64,000 nucleotides of DNA from Takakia lepidozioides (GCA_030704615.1 CM060734.1:11036001-11100000), one strand, 5' to 3'; shown: positions 42,596-55,260, numbered from the stretch's first letter. The notes: generated by a model from the sequence alone, not told the origin. A program made the numbers and translations.

Positions 42596-44738
42596 TGTAG
42601 TGTGAATGCAGGGGAGTAACATTGAAATTTTTGTTGGGCATCAAATTACGGCATTGGTGAAAAAGGGAGTGCCTGGTACTAATGTCGGGAGGGAATTACC
42701 CAGTCCTACAGGTAATTCCATGGGAACACTATGCTCTTGCTCTGCCAGGACAAAATATGGCTAAGTCATAACATGCGCATTGGAATGAATGATTTTCGTC
42801 GCGTATGTTTAACCTAGAAACTCGAGCTGAGGAAAACGAGGAGGAAGACGACGGGCAACTCTTCACAGCTGCTGCCGTAGTGTTGTCAGGCAGGCTGGCT
42901 TGGGAACTTACACCTGCGCCATGTGAATCAGCTTGCCTTAAAGCGCGACGTTAAGGGATCTGCTTGGCATTTTGTGCAAGGAGAAGCGGTGCCTCTTTCT
43001 GCGTGGTAATAATCAATTTTGAAAGCTGAGCAGGTGCTAAGAGCGGTGCACTACCGCTGCCGCCATTGTCTTGAAGAGTACAGTTATGAGGAGATGGAGC
43101 GCAGCAACAGCTGTTGGGGAATGAGAAGTGCAGGCTGGTGTGGATGCGACTCAGGTTATCTGTAATTAAGACTTGTAGTTGCCTTCTGTCTTAGAGCTGT
43201 AGGAGCACATCAATCCTTAGGGCAGAAGTACACATGTAGAAGGATAGGGTAGAGGTTGGCAAGCACAAGGATGTTGCCAGTTGATGAAGCAAGCCGTCAT
43301 GACATGATGAGAACTGGAATCAAGATGAGGAGAAGCGTTGAATATGGCTGATGACAGCGATGGTGAGGTGCCAGCTTGGCAGGCAGAACCACCGCTTCAC
43401 ACGAGTATAAAACAGATAAGTTCTAAGAGTGTTGGCTTCTCTTTTGGGCACTTAGGAATGACTTTGTGAAGTTTTTGGAACTGTCTCTTGTATCTGCTGA
43501 AGGGGACAGAAATGTGAGGAGTAGAAAAGGCCTTTGAAAATGGAATGAAGACACTGGAATTCAAACCAGGATAGGGTGGAGATGGATGCACCTGTTGTTA
43601 CACTGTCATTAGGAAAATGAGAGGGGACAAGGATATCTCACCTCAGGGTCAGAATGGTTGCTGTTGTTGTGTTCCTTTTCTTTATTTTCAGTGTCTTCAG
43701 CCAACAAAACAAGGCAGCCCTGGATGTTAAAACAGTGGAGCCAGTGTAGAACTAGCTTGGTGGATAGAGGAAAACAGGGATGGTCAGTCAGAAACGGATT
43801 TGAAGAGCTGAGAAGGGATGACGTGGATGGGGAAGAAAAGTCAATACTGTTTTGGGGTTTGGATCTGATTTCTAGAAGTGTTCTCAACATGTGAATGACT
43901 GATGTTTGCAGTTGAGGAGAAAAAGAGAGCTGTCAGGGTGTGTGATTTGAGATCTGTAGAAGGGTTGTGAAGCACCTTGGCCAAATAGGATCCACTTGGG
44001 GAAAGATAGTGCAAGGACCAGTCACTGGAGAGAGAGAGAGAGAGAAAGACTGACAGAGGGGCAGATCATGTCTTGTGTGACCAAGGTTGACTTCAATGAT
44101 GGATGCACTGGTTGCCTGGCTGGATGTGCATTGCATTGCATCATAGCCATGCTGTTGTGGAAAAAGTGAGGAATCCACACACGAAAGAAAAAGAGTGTGA
44201 GAGAAAGAAAAAGTGAAAAGGGAGAAAGGGTTGATGAGGGATGGACAAATGGAGAGGCAAGGTCAAGAAGACATGAACCCTGAATGATCAAACTAGTGGG
44301 CCTGCAGTTCATGGCAGATCTGAGCTGCCCATCCACCTAGACCATGATCTCATTACAAAAAGGGGCTTCCGACGTGTTGCTGACCAAGGGAACTGCCCAC
44401 AAGGGCAGTGTTTCATCACTGACATAGGGCTGATTGCATCACTGAATACATCGTGGCAGCATAGTTGGTGCTGTACCTGCAGGTAGAGGATGTTGTGTAA
44501 AAGGTAGAACCAAGAGTGAACAACAATTTGACTCCCCATCCATGTCTTCTCTTCCGCTGCGGCGTGGATGAGGATTGTTTGAACTCTGATCACGAAGGAG
44601 CTGAGGGAAACCCACAGCCAAGTGACGACAGTTGGACAGATTAGAAGAACGTTCCTTTCTTTTGCTCCGCTCAGGATGGAGGGAAGCACAATTAGAATTA
44701 TACAGAAGGGGATTCACGCCCCTTCTTTTCACACTACA
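42596..44738 (+). repeat. Solo LTR of GypC, 2143 bp
   Basis: It starts TGTAGTGTGAATG and ends TTCACACTACA, an 11-base inverted terminal match with TG...CA ends. It is the same LTR as 9102-11346 in opposite orientation, without internal sequence on either side. GypB leader flanks both sides. I could not find a clear 5-bp target duplication. No coding sequence is supported. Confidence 0.7.
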
Positions 44739-45121
44739 ATGGAGAAAGGAGTGATAAAGATTTATCAGGTGGCCTGTAGAGGAAGAGCACGTTGGTTACC
44801 AACACTGGTTTATGTGATAGCATTGCTATCCATTAAGCGAGTAGAGTTTGAAGGCTGGGAGGAAAGAAAGGTGAATGTTTATACTCATATGCATGAAGAG
44901 CTTGTACTGGTAAAGATTGGATTCCAAAGGATATTCTATGGATCAAACTCACACCAAGAACAGCTTTCCAGACTTGTTTGCCATATGGTTATATGGTAAC
45001 AGAGACTTCTAGTATAGCCAAGGGTGCATTGAAGCTCGAAAGAAACCCAGGCATATACGAGAGATATTCCAGAACAGAGTTTTGGTTATTGCCACATTAA
45101 AAGAAATGAAAGACATGGGAC

Positions 45122-47077
45122 ATGAGTGATGAAAGAGAAGCTAGACGCCAGAGATATTCAGCAAAAAGAGAAAGCTATCTGAAAGCTAATTATCCATATC
45201 TTTGGGAGAGAGGAATAGACATAGGGGAATCATCTGGACCTCTCACACCATTAAGATCAGAGAGTACATCACCCATACCGGAAGAACTAGAGTTGGATGC
45301 CACTCCTTCTTTTTCTTTGCAAGAAAGATTAAGGGAATTGGTACGGGAAGAAGATCAATCACGAGGTGAAAGATCTGAGGTACATCCCTAGATAAAAGAT
45401 TTGACAGAAATCTTTGATAAGAGTTGGCATGGAACACCAAAAGTAGGAACTCCAGTTTCTGAAGTGGAAGGTGAAGAAGGAGGAGAGGATGTGGCAGAGC
45501 CAACGGAGAGTTCAGACTCTCCAACACCATTACAGTTGAGTTACATGAGTGAAGAAGAAACCCAAGGGCAGAACTTGGAGGATGATAATAGAGAGAATAA
45601 ATTGGAAGAGGAAGAGTATGAAGAAGTAGACCCAATAGCTGAGGTTGAGACTACAACCAGGACATCCCAACCCGTTGGACCTGGATCAAGTGGAGCACTT
45701 GGATCACAGGCCAACGAAGGTGTCAGCTTAGGGGGATCAGGCGGGCTGCCTGGATCTGGCTCTGGGGGGACAGGGAGTGTGGGAAGTAATGCAACTGGAG
45801 CTGGGAATACTGTGAATATCGTGGGGCCAGTAGCAGGGAGTGCTCAGGGGCCACCACTTGGTGGAAGATCCACCACAACTACAACAAGTCCTGAAGGACC
45901 AGCACCAGCAAGGGTGCCAGCACCTGTCAGTGGGCAGAAGGTAGGGCCACAGATGGCGTTACAACCAACACGAGCAAAACCACCTTTTCCAATATATTCA
46001 AGAAAAGGGGATCCCGATGTACACATTAGCCAATTTGAGCACATGTGTATAGTGAACAATGAGAATGGCGATGATGCCAAGATGAGACTGTTTCCGTGTT
46101 CACTTATAAAGAAAGCAGTGAATGGTATGCAAGATTCCCTGATAATCATTTCCTAACCTGGAATGGCTGAGTACAGCATTCCGAAATAGGTTCAGGACAG
46201 TAAAACTGAGGATGAAGTGTATGGAAGTTTACAACAGTTAAAGCAAAAGAAGCATGAAACTGTTGAGGAGTATATGGAAAAGATGGAATTGATGATGAAA
46301 AAGCTGGCTGCTGTACCAGCACCAGGTTTACAGAAGACTTGGTTTGTGAGTGGACTAAGACCAGAGTTGCAGAAGAAAGTGGATATGTTACCCCATAATA
46401 CAGTGGAGGAGGCATTTGAAACAGCAAACAGAATTGAGCAATTGGGAATGCTCAGGAGAGAGAAAAGGGATGATGAGGACTCTGAGGATGAGTCAGATGA
46501 AGAAGAAGAGCAAGAACTGAAAAAGAAGAGTAAGAGAAAGGAGAAGTTGAAGAGGGATAACTATGAGAAAAGATTAGAAGAAATCTTGAAGAAGTATGCC
46601 ACAGAGGCTGCAACACATTGGAGGAAGGGTGTTTGGTGTGCAAAGTGCCAGAATGAAGGCCATACCACCACTGAATGCCACATGAAGGAGAAACACTGTA
46701 CTATCTGTAAGATGGATAACCATTCTACTGAGAATTGTTACTACAACAGAAGGACAGCTGCAAGAGAACCTAGGCAAGTAAGGGTGCATCAGGTGCAGCC
46801 CCAGCCAAGAAGAAACAATGATCAGGACCACTATGGTAGGCCTGGTGGTTATAACAATGGCATGGAAGGGAGAGGTAATTCAAGAGGGAATTACCAAGGA
46901 AATTCCAGAGGCAACTATCAGGGTAATCCAAGGGGGAATTACCAGCCAGGGAATCAGGGTTGCCAGACCAAAGCAGAGATTACCATTGGACAGCTATTGG
47001 CTGTGGCACCTTATTGTAGACACGGCTGTATCAAGCAATCAATCGAATTGCCCAGGAGACAGGAAACACAGACCTGA
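45122..47077 (+). CDS. gag: GypB Gag with zinc knuckles (two or three frameshifts)
   Basis: N-terminal frame 45122-45391 (RRQRYSAKRESYLK) is basic and ends at a TAG. Frame 45401-46156 is acidic then Gly/Ser/Thr/Pro-rich and reaches FEHMCIVNNENGDDAK. Frame 46217-47077 continues with coiled, charged LEEILKKYATEAATHWRK. Two zinc knuckles follow (CAKCQNEGHTTTEC, CTICKMDNHSTENC), then an Arg-Gly-Asn-rich stretch (RGNYQGNSRGNY) likely to bind RNA. A third knuckle present in the 13.2-kb copy is deleted here. Slips lie near 45395 and 46150. It would form the particle core. Confidence 0.75.
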
Positions 47078-47085
47078 ACAGCAAG

Positions 47086-47652
47086 GTGACCAGTTATAAT
47101 GTGAAGCCGGAAGGGCGAGAAACAGTCATGGACTTTGATGATTCTATGCCAGTAATCCAATTGAGAATTGGAAGCACAGAACTAACTGATGTACTGATAG
47201 ATGGAGGCTCTGGAGTAAATATCATGACAGACCAATTAAGGAAGAAGCTTGGTCTAAGTAACATGAAACCAGCCCCATTTACAGTAATAATGGCAGATCA
47301 AAGAAGTGTACAGCCATTGGGATTGATAAGAGGAGTTAAGATACAGATACAGAAGATGATCTTTATGATCACAGTAACTGTGTTGAAGATGGATGAAGTC
47401 ATGGAGGCTTACTCCTTATTATTGGGACGTCCTTGGCTGAAACAGGCCAGGGTATTCCATGACTGGAATTCTCAGTTACTAACCGTGCATAATGGGATGC
47501 ACGAGATACAAATTACCACAAAGAAATCTAGTAGATTACCTGCTACGAGAAGACCTCGAGGGGTCAGAGAGTATGACTGGAGAGGAGGACTGGATGAGGA
47601 GCAGGAAGCTACTCTGTTCGCTGCACACCCAGAGTGGGAGCAGGTTGCAGAG
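47086..47652 (+). CDS. GypB aspartic protease, truncated at the 3' side
   Basis: The active site reads VLIDGGSGVNIM, the form seen in Tat-lineage gypsy elements. KKLGLSNMKPAPF, a flap-like VQPLGLIRGV region and LLLGRPWL follow. The protease itself appears intact. The linker ends at 47652, beyond which the frame reads DNA-transposon sequence as an artefact up to 47823. RT is absent. Confidence 0.75.
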
Positions 47653-49045
47653 TCGCTCTCGGACGCGGATTCTATTACGAACTTCCCTACTCTGCCTTTC
47701 ACAATTCTATGTTTGGCCTCACGCCTCATTATAATTCTCTGCTCATTCCCGTATGTCAATTGCTCTAACCGAGTAGGCCTATCCTCCCTGCTGATGGCTT
47801 CTCTGGCAGCCGTGTCTGCATAGGCTGGTAGAAAAAAAGGCTTCTGGTTTCTGGCAAAGAATGGCCGATGCGATTCTGTCTCTTCCTCTACAACAAGGTC
47901 CGATTCGGGCAAGTCTCCCAGCTTCTCCTCGTCGGACGACTCTGCAAGGCTGAGTGTACGCACAAACATAGAATGAAGTACATTAGAGAATTCAAACAGG
48001 GAATCATCGGCAGGTTGCATGGTCCCTACAACCGAAACCAATACACTTACTATGGTGCAACTCACTCGAAGACAGGCATTGGGGGAAGCGGCTTCAGGCG
48101 CCCCTGCATCGAACGAATTTCCTGGACTTCCTCCTCTTCATCTTCCTCCTCCCCTTCCACGTCATCTTCTGCGTTTTTGGGATCCTCAGTCGGAGGCAAA
48201 CGCTGAAGGCCCGCCAAATTGTAATCGTACAAGGCCGTATCCCCCTCAAATGAGAACACAAATCGGTTCGACATCCTTCCCGCCCACATACAGGCACCTG
48301 CAAATTCATACGACACAACCACAACCAAACTCAAGAATGAGTCGCTTCCTCGCACAAGCAAACATACACAAACGGAAATGGTGTCAATTTTGGTGCCGCA
48401 TTCAATTAACGTTCTCACCTGTATTTGCAGTGATGTCGAGGACCCTGCCTTCAACATCCATACATGTTTCCATGAGCGTCTGGGATGAATGCATGACTCC
48501 TGGTCCTGCCATATCTCCATGGCTTGCCCGACAAATCACAAAGAATGTCCTTCTCTCCCACATGGTTGAACAGGACGTTATACTCCAGTGGATCAACTAT
48601 GGAATCAACAAGTCTTCCTGTTTCACGTAATTTGAATTTCTAATGTTTCTTCACGAAGCAAAATGCCTGAAAGATAAGAGTCTGCAGAGAAGGAAATGTC
48701 CTGGAGGTTTTGCTCCTCCGCAAGCTCCAGCAGGTTCTGATCGTCGCCAAGTCGTACCACGTTGTCGTCCTCTCCTTCTGTCAGCTCAATGGGCCACCCT
48801 TCTACAGATCCAACTCCCACATCTCCAGCGGCCTCCACCGCATCCGTGTTTTTTGAAATTGACTGCAAACCCAATATCTCTGCTTCCAGTCTCCCTAGGG
48901 GTTTTACTGGCGAAGCCATGGGCTCCTTCTGCTTCCTCGACTTCCGAACTCTAGGTGGGCTTTTCTGAGGCGATATCTGAGGTGTTGAATGAGGACTCGA
49001 TGCACTTCCACCTTGCGAGCGCAGCACCCGGGCAGGAGTATCCAA
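47653..49045 (-). pseudogene. Amino-methyltransferase-like gene, copy 2 (C-terminal part)
   Basis: Homologous to 22650-24338. An upstream exon (48660-49045) is Ser/Lys-rich with RVRKSRKQKE, then acidic. After an acceptor at about 48674 comes AFCFVKKH with an in-frame TAG, DPLEYNVLFNHV, and then, across a slip, AFIQTLMETC and VLDITANTG. The intron 48298-48418 separates this from GACMWAGRMSNRFVFSFE. The tail is acidic. The last exon has LPAYADTAAREA and FVIESASESDSATC, matching LPSYAAKLA and ICDSADESDAD in copy 1. The Gly-rich motif is changed (ANTG for CGTG). Stop and slips indicate a pseudogene. Confidence 0.55.
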
Positions 49046-49340
49046 AGTTGACTGTGTTGCTTCGCCCCCTGCGATCCCTCCCCAGCTCCCATGTCAAATA
49101 AACAGGAAAACATGAGACACTGCACGCAAAAAAAAAGGTGTAGGAATATTGCGTATGGAGTGCTTCACATCCGCAAAGCACGAATCTCTCACTGGTGGGC
49201 GATCCGAGTCTCCGGATAACGAGGTCTACATTTCATGCATGAGACGGAGCTTAAGTCGTGTCGTCGGCGGCTTCCCAAAATCCCGCGTCCTCCTTCTCTT
49301 TGCCGGAGTCACCTGACCTTCCACAAACTCTATGCTACCA

Positions 49341-49746
49341 CTATGCCGCATAAGGAGAGGAAACGTAGGAGAATGTCACTGCAGAAGGGCAAGGAGCGAG
49401 AGAGCGAAGCGGTGGAACATGCAACCACTCTACACGAGCAAATGTGTAAGCAGCCACGTCTCCCGAAGCGTTGCCACCGTCCACCACTTTCTGCCGTATG
49501 GGTGATGAAGAGATTGTGACCCCTGACACGTTCGCACGGATGAAGTCGACTGGAACACGACGCGTGCCAGTTCCAGCCACCAGTACAAGATGGTTTATCC
49601 GAATTGCGGCACCAAAATACCTTCCGTTCACCGGATGTTGTTCCCGGAGCAGCCGACATTGAATGAAATATCCGCACATCATGAAACCCAACCGCCATGA
49701 AAATCCCCTGCCTATGACATTCAACAGTCAGGTCGGTACGTTTCAT
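49341..49746. other. Unassigned region with overlapping frames
   Basis: A plus-strand frame from ATG at about 49343 is very basic (MPHKERKRRRMSLQKGKE). It could be the first exon of the SWIM/MULE gene downstream, by analogy with the basic start at 39790. A 128-aa minus-strand frame (49341-49724) overlaps it. I cannot choose between them. The stretch 49050-49340 shows nothing recognisable. Confidence 0.25.
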
Positions 49747-49754
49747 CAGCGGAC

Positions 49755-51225
49755 GGATGAATTTCGGCGCCGAAATTCATCCTATTCAAGTGCTTTCGTA
49801 CACAAACTTACAAATTTCGGCGCCGCAATTCATCGCTTCCCAAGTCCTCATTCGTCATGAGCAAACCTGTCAGTGGGATATCGGAGCCGGAATTAATTCC
49901 GGAACAGTGGAAACGGCTGCACTTGGGCACATTTCATCCATATTTCGGCGCCGAAATTCATTACGAATATCTCCGTCCACACGTAGACGAGGTGAAATCA
50001 TCCATATTTCGGCGCCAAAATTCATCCAGAGCGAAGACTAAATCGGCACCATGCTATGCTTTGCCGCCATCATTGCCCCTGACGGATGCTGTCCATGCCT
50101 GTTGGACTTGCCATTTCTGGACATTTAACTATAATTTCGGCGCCGAAATTATACTTTATGTGCGGCAACGTCCCGTGCGAAAAAGACCACTTAATGGATA
50201 CTGTCGGTTTCAAATGAAAAAAACGGCTAAAATACAATTAATTTTGACAGAATGGGTTCAATATGCCGATTTCTCCATTAAATGCAGAATATTCCTGTTA
50301 TCTTCGTCGGAACGGGGTATTTCCAACGATTTACGGAAAATTATATCATCCAGAAGCAAATAGTAAGTGTCGGGTTTGGACGAATTTCGGCGCCGAAATT
50401 CATCCGTCGCATAGAAAATGTAATATTAGAGTTACTCATTGCGGACAGTAAGGATGAATTTCGGCGCCGAAATTCATCCATTTCAAAGAAAAATAAATAT
50501 TGGAGGGAGGGCATTGGATGAATTTTGGCGCCGAAATTCATTGCTGGCGAAGAAAAAAAAAATTCGGGAGGACTTCGGATGAATTTTGGCGCCGAAATTC
50601 ATTGCTGGCGAAGAAAAAAAAAAATTTCGGGAGGACTTCGGATGAATTTCGGCGCCGAAATTCATTGCTCGCGGAGAAAAAAATAAATTCGGGAGGACTT
50701 CGGATGAATTTCGGCGCCGAAATTCATTGCTCGCGAAGAAAAAGGAAAATTAGAAGGGAGGACTTGGATGAGATTCGGCGCCGAAGTTCATCTGTCGCAA
50801 AGAAAAAAAAAAAAAAAAAAAACTTCAGATGAATTTCGGCACCGAAATCCATCCGCAGGGCAGCAGAATTAGGGTCGGAAAAGGAGATGAAGAATGAATT
50901 TCGGCGCCGAAATACATCCATTCTGCCGATTCAGGATTACTGTCATTCGGATGTCGGCACCGATATCCGGACACGTGGTGAATCACGACTGTAATCAGGA
51001 ACACATTCATCTGTATTTTGGCATCCAAATTCAACCCTCATGTGCAGAAACAATTTGATGAAGAAGATGTTCATCCGAATTTCGGCACCGAAATCCATCC
51101 GTTGGATGCTTGGTCAGTTTCATGAGGTGAACAAATTACTATTTCTGTCGCCGGAATTCATCCCCTGGCTTCCAAAGTTGTTACATGACAGAGATGTTCA
51201 TCCAGATTTCGGTGCCGAAATTCAT
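49755..51225. repeat. P3 palindrome cluster (AATTTCGG arms, GGCGCC centre)
   Basis: About twenty palindromes with arms GATGAATTTCGG and complement occur over 1.5 kb. Perfect or near-perfect ones are at about 49755, 50381, 50454, 50641 and 50703. From 50454 to 50852 they form a tandem array of about 62-bp units with an A-rich GAAGAAAAA spacer. Outside it spacing is irregular. Several have GGCACC or GGTGCC centres. Repeated NFGAEIH-type frames on both strands are by-products. No gene is present. Confidence 0.9.
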
Positions 51226-51365
51226 GGGAAGGCCTGATTTATTGTAGTCCAAGTGGTTGTACATTACAATTCAGGCACCAAATATCCGATGTGAACTTGC
51301 TGTTGTCGTCCGTTTTTGTAACGTACGTTACATACCTTCATCTTTACGTGCACTGATCACCCATC

Positions 51366-52017
51366 TTGTTGGATACGGAATCCTCCAGAAAATCATTTGT
51401 GTTATTAGGTAGGACACACTCTTCTCACTGCAGGACTTCGCTGCGGAACGTACCGAGAGGTCCCGTCTTCAACATGGACTCCCGTGTTTGGGTAAACGTG
51501 TACTTCCATCCTGATTCTCTGAAAGCTAAAATACGTTCCACGAAATCCAATTCCCAGTCGTCATCCTCCTCCCACGAGAAGCTCTTCGCCCCGCATACCG
51601 GTGGGTGACCCCGCAGCTTGGCCCACCCATCGGTGGGGGAAACTGAAAAGACGGCGGCCACCAACAAAGGCGAACGACACTAGGATGGCCAACGCTCTTG
51701 CAATGCCCTGCATAGTGCAAGGTTGCACGGATGTTCCTCACCCCGGGATGGGGCGCATATTTCAGTTGTCAACAGCTGGGTCTGCTGCGCGCAGTGTCGT
51801 GTATACAATCACGGTTTCACAGTACCCAGCTTGCAACTGTGAGGACTTCCTTGTTATGGAATCGAAGAATGCAGCATACGTCCCCTGCAAACACCTTTAT
51901 TACATTTTTCTGAAGCGCATGAGTTGCATATCCGCAGTGGACGTCTTCATCCATGCTCCAACACTGAGTTTCAACGAGCTGCACAAGGCCCTACGGCAGG
52001 ACACTGGTCGGACTGCT
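51366..52017 (+). CDS. SWIM zinc-finger protein, third copy (C-terminal part)
   Basis: The main frame 51601-52017 holds THRWGKLKRRRPP, a conserved block ending VYTITVSQYPACNCEDF, and YVPCKHLYYIFLKR. This is the SWIM CxC...CxH finger, aligned end to end with the 1294-1794 protein but clearly diverged. The frame just upstream (51366-51608) ends in a Ser-rich segment and may be the preceding coding part after a slip at about 51600. The MULE catalytic region is missing or lies in a lost exon. Confidence 0.65.
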
Positions 52018-52020
52018 TGA

Positions 52021-54059
52021 CATTCCACATTCGGGAAGGAGAAAGTGACAATTATATTACATTCATCTTCTTGCACCCTATTTTTTTTGGAGGAATTATA
52101 CACTTAGTGGTGCTGCATCGCCATGGCTACATGTGAATTTTGGTGCCGCAATACATGAGAATGTGGTTTTTGGCCATGAATGGCATGCGCATGCTTTTTA
52201 TATTTTGGTTGTCTACAAACGGATCCGAGTAAAGCATACATTGTGTGGAGATTAATGGGCATTGAGGCCTATTTCAGCGCCGTTTATGGTCTATGTACTG
52301 CATAGTGCTTCCTTGTTACTGCTCTTCATTCAATTTGTAGTGATTTCGCAGCCCATCCTGGCGTTTTCGTCCACCTCTATGAGAAGACTCCAATTTGCTA
52401 CAAATACATTGTTACTGTTCTGCAAATGTGATGTCTTTACAAGATTGCTAGTTCTGTGTCCCAGTGGGAAGGGTCCTACTGCACATTCCAGCATTTGCAT
52501 ACTGCACTTTGTGCAAACAGCAATCCATACGACAAAGGACACGTCCCAGCATACTGGCAGTGAATTGCAAAAAACCTTAACAGAAGATTATCCAAGCATG
52601 TATATTCCCCATATGGCACAGGGAAGCTGCTTGATTTCTGAATGAAAATGTATGTGCCATGAGTGTCGGCGAATCAAAAGCTCATGCTGGGCTGTAAACA
52701 ACAAATCCAGCACCATCATGTAATGTAGCATAAATCAAAGGCAAGAGTCTTTAATAGAAAGTATGTGTTCTAATAAAGCTCATCTAATGCACTAATGCTC
52801 AACAGAAAGAGTTGGAAGCATAGCCAGAAAGATCAAGATATGGGGGCAGATTTGAGTCGGCTCCCTGAAGAAACAGCTTGAGTCGACTTCACTTCATCTT
52901 GCTAGGTTTCAATCAATTGCAAGCTTCATGAATCATATTACGTGAGGGCCCTCACCTGGTCCCATCACATGCAATCAAAAAACAATGAAGTTAGTGAAGA
53001 TGTGGAACCCCAGGTGAATATCAGGCCTCACGCTTGTTATCGTTGTACAACATGCGTTCAAAAGCAAGAAGAGATCAAAAGCAAAGCAAAGATAGCCCAC
53101 AACCTTAAGGGTTTGTGGAAGAGGATTCAACATAGCTCCAAGAACTCGACAATCGACAACACAACCAAGCAACGGTTTGCTGATTTCTACGAGCATTTTA
53201 TCAGGTGAAGAGACTTCCTGAAAGTTTAAAAGCGGCGCTGGATCTTAATGACCATTGAATGGATCAACAAACAATCACAACATAGGGTAGATTGTCCACC
53301 AAGGGAAGAGACAACTTCATTGAGGGAATTGAAGCTCTGTCGCCATTGCATACCCCAAGGGGGATCGAAAAGTACTGGAATCTTGCGAGAGCACTTGCAG
53401 ACTGTCATAAAGCTTCTCCATAGCCATCAAATTCACAAGATTCGTGTTTAAATGAACCCTCTGACACCATCTCTCAGCTCCAGCAGAATCAAAACGCACG
53501 AGTACCGTGCAGATTTTTAGGGTAGAGGAAGAGATAGGGCAAACCTTCGCGATTTCATCCAAATTAGATGAAAAATAGGTAATGAGATGTAAAGAACTTC
53601 CCTGATTTCATCATGATGTCATCCAGTAGGGATGGCATCCAAAATAGAGTCTGGCTTTCATTAGGGTTGGTTCTCATGACCAAAATCATCCAAAGAACTA
53701 TCAGAGAATATTCTTTAATGGAATTCATCCATTTTCATGATTACATCTAGTATGGATGAAATTAAAATATGGTGTAGACAGAATTAGTCCAAGCCTTCTT
53801 GGGTTTTGGAAAAAATACAAGCAAGTTCCTTGTATAGAGGGAGAGGGAGAGAGGGAGAGAGAGGGATCCCACCAGCCAGCCCCTGGTATGGCATTCCCTT
53901 ATGGGATGAGTGTGGTATGCACTCACCCCGTAAGGGAGTGCATACCAGACCCAATCTCATAAAAGCTCTCCCTCTTCTTTGTAGTTTGTATCACTGGTTA
54001 AAAAACCAAAGAGATAAAAAATCTACAATCCCATCTCCCTAGGTCATGAAAAAAGCATG
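52021..54059. other. Two kilobases without a recognisable gene
   Basis: The first 200 bases are the SWIM 3' flank with one hybrid palindrome (GAATTTTGGTGCCGC at about 52137). The rest is AT-richer and gives only short frames. A plus-strand frame at 52942-53208 has a Cys-x2-Cys-x2-Cys motif (CYRCTTC) with charged helices but no family I recognise. Short repeats of a GGATGAAAT or CATCCAGTA type occur at 53560-53770. Confidence 0.5.
53913..53947. repeat. Perfect hairpin with 12-bp arms
   Basis: Arms TGGTATGCACTC and its complement are separated by 11 bases (ACCCCGTAAGG). A diverged version of the same arm, TGGTATGGCATTCC, lies 30 bases upstream. It may be the terminal structure of a small foldback element. 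Confidence 0.75.
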
Positions 54060-55260
54060 CTACATATGAAGAAGGTATACAATCATATATTTATGAGTGT
54101 AGAACATACCTTTCAATTTTTCAATGAGCTCTTGTAAAGGGAAGAACAGGCCAGGGAAGGAACCCTGCTCAAGGAAGCGTGTCAATATACGGGTTAGTTT
54201 TCTGGTTTTGAAGCCATTCTTCCCAAGGGTATGTACGAGCAAACAACATTCATTCCAAGCCAGATTAACACTGCTGGAAATATACAGAATTGGAAAAGCT
54301 TGTGAAATCACTATGTTGTAGGATTGATTCATTGGTCTATTGATGTACTGGGTGTAAGAGAAAGGTAAGAGTCGTCTCTTATCATACTTCTGAAATTGGA
54401 ATTCCCCGGATTCAGGGTTTAATACAGAAATCTGGACATTCATGAAGCATGCTTCCAAACCTTCGTACGGGGATCCATTCTTAGTTCTTAGTAACTTTGG
54501 CTTGATTTCCACCACATTAAGTGGGTAGATCCACCGGGGATTACTGCTGCACCTGTCTGCATCAGGATTGAGAAATAGCATTGCATTTCCAATGTTAAGC
54601 CAACATATGTCATCGATATAACGGAAAGCATGTTGAAACTTTGGCATCAATTGAAATTGACCAAGAGCAGCCAGTCTTAAGATGAACTTAAGCTTGTATG
54701 AAAGGAAATAAGTGTTACACCATAAAGGTGAACACGAGAACCCCATGAGGATACCTGAAATCTGACGCCAAACACGGTCACCCAATGCTACGAAACAATG
54801 ACACATCAGCCATTTGTGGAGCTGAAGCAGCCTGGCTTCATGAAGCTCGATCCAGGTACCTGTTTTGGGAGAAGAAGGACTCCACTTGCACTTCCCGAAG
54901 GTCCCATTCTTTGTTTGGACCCAAAGGGTATGGTGTGACCGGGGCTGATCCATAAGATGTTGCTAGAAGGCCAGTTTAATCACATGCTCAATGGCATCAC
55001 CCAAGTTATCTTCACCTGTCAAGGGAATATTTTCATAGCATTGTGTGATGTCAGCCACAAAAACATCATAGATTTTTGTAGGAAGATTTAAAGTGAAATC
55101 TGTAATGCTGTCTATAATCCAGTACATGGCAGTAGACATTTTGAAGAATTATTTGTAAGTGTCTAAACATGCTCTAGCCCATTCCTTGACTAAAGGTAAC
55201 GGGAACATGGTGGCACATGTAACGAGGCTGGCGATTTCACTGAACACGCAATTGTGGGCA
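54060..55260 (-). pseudogene. Penelope-like reverse transcriptase, palm and thumb
   Basis: Motif A is in the upstream, stop-interrupted frame (55000-55100): DVFVADITQCYENIPL. The 297-aa open frame 54060-54953 then has QISGILMGFSCSP, the counterpart of the Q--G--MG--SP motif. FRYIDDICWLN follows with the catalytic Asp pair, then the thumb: FMNVQI, YDKRRLLPF, and a LGKNGF segment before LTRILTRFL. The order and the ENIPL motif match Penelope-like RTs. A stop near 54957 and others upstream break the gene. Confidence 0.6.

Larger units (their letters stand above)
41292..47652 (+). mobile_element. GypB retrotransposon, 5' LTR through protease
   Basis: Order: 5' LTR, leader (42367-42595), an inserted solo GypC LTR (42596-44738), leader continuation (44739-45121), gag and protease. 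It stops at 47652 in the linker after protease, where a DNA-transposon fragment follows. It is the best-preserved GypB gag and protease in the window. Confidence 0.8.
47653..52200. mobile_element. DNA transposon copy with methyltransferase fragment, P3 palindromes and SWIM gene
   Basis: The left side is cut by GypB. Contents in order: methyltransferase-like fragment (minus), unassigned frames (49.1-49.75 kb), a large P3 palindrome cluster, and a SWIM gene (plus). The combination of methyltransferase (minus), palindromes and SWIM (plus) suggests that the elements seen in pieces elsewhere share one gene set. I could not find the right terminus; 52200 is approximate. Confidence 0.6.

Noticed and set aside
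49757-51034. Repeated NFGAEIH-containing proteins on both strands
   Set aside because: They are translations of palindromes, which read the same on either strand; no conserved protein features beyond the repeat.
49755-51225. CRISPR-like array: palindromic repeats with regular 62-bp spacing
   Set aside because: The spacers are near-identical and A-rich, not unique; the region is inside a eukaryotic transposon, other palindromes of the family are scattered, and no cas gene exists.
52942-53208. Possible zinc-binding protein with CYRCTTC
   Set aside because: A single short Cys cluster in an 88-aa frame with no second ligand set and no homologue in the window.
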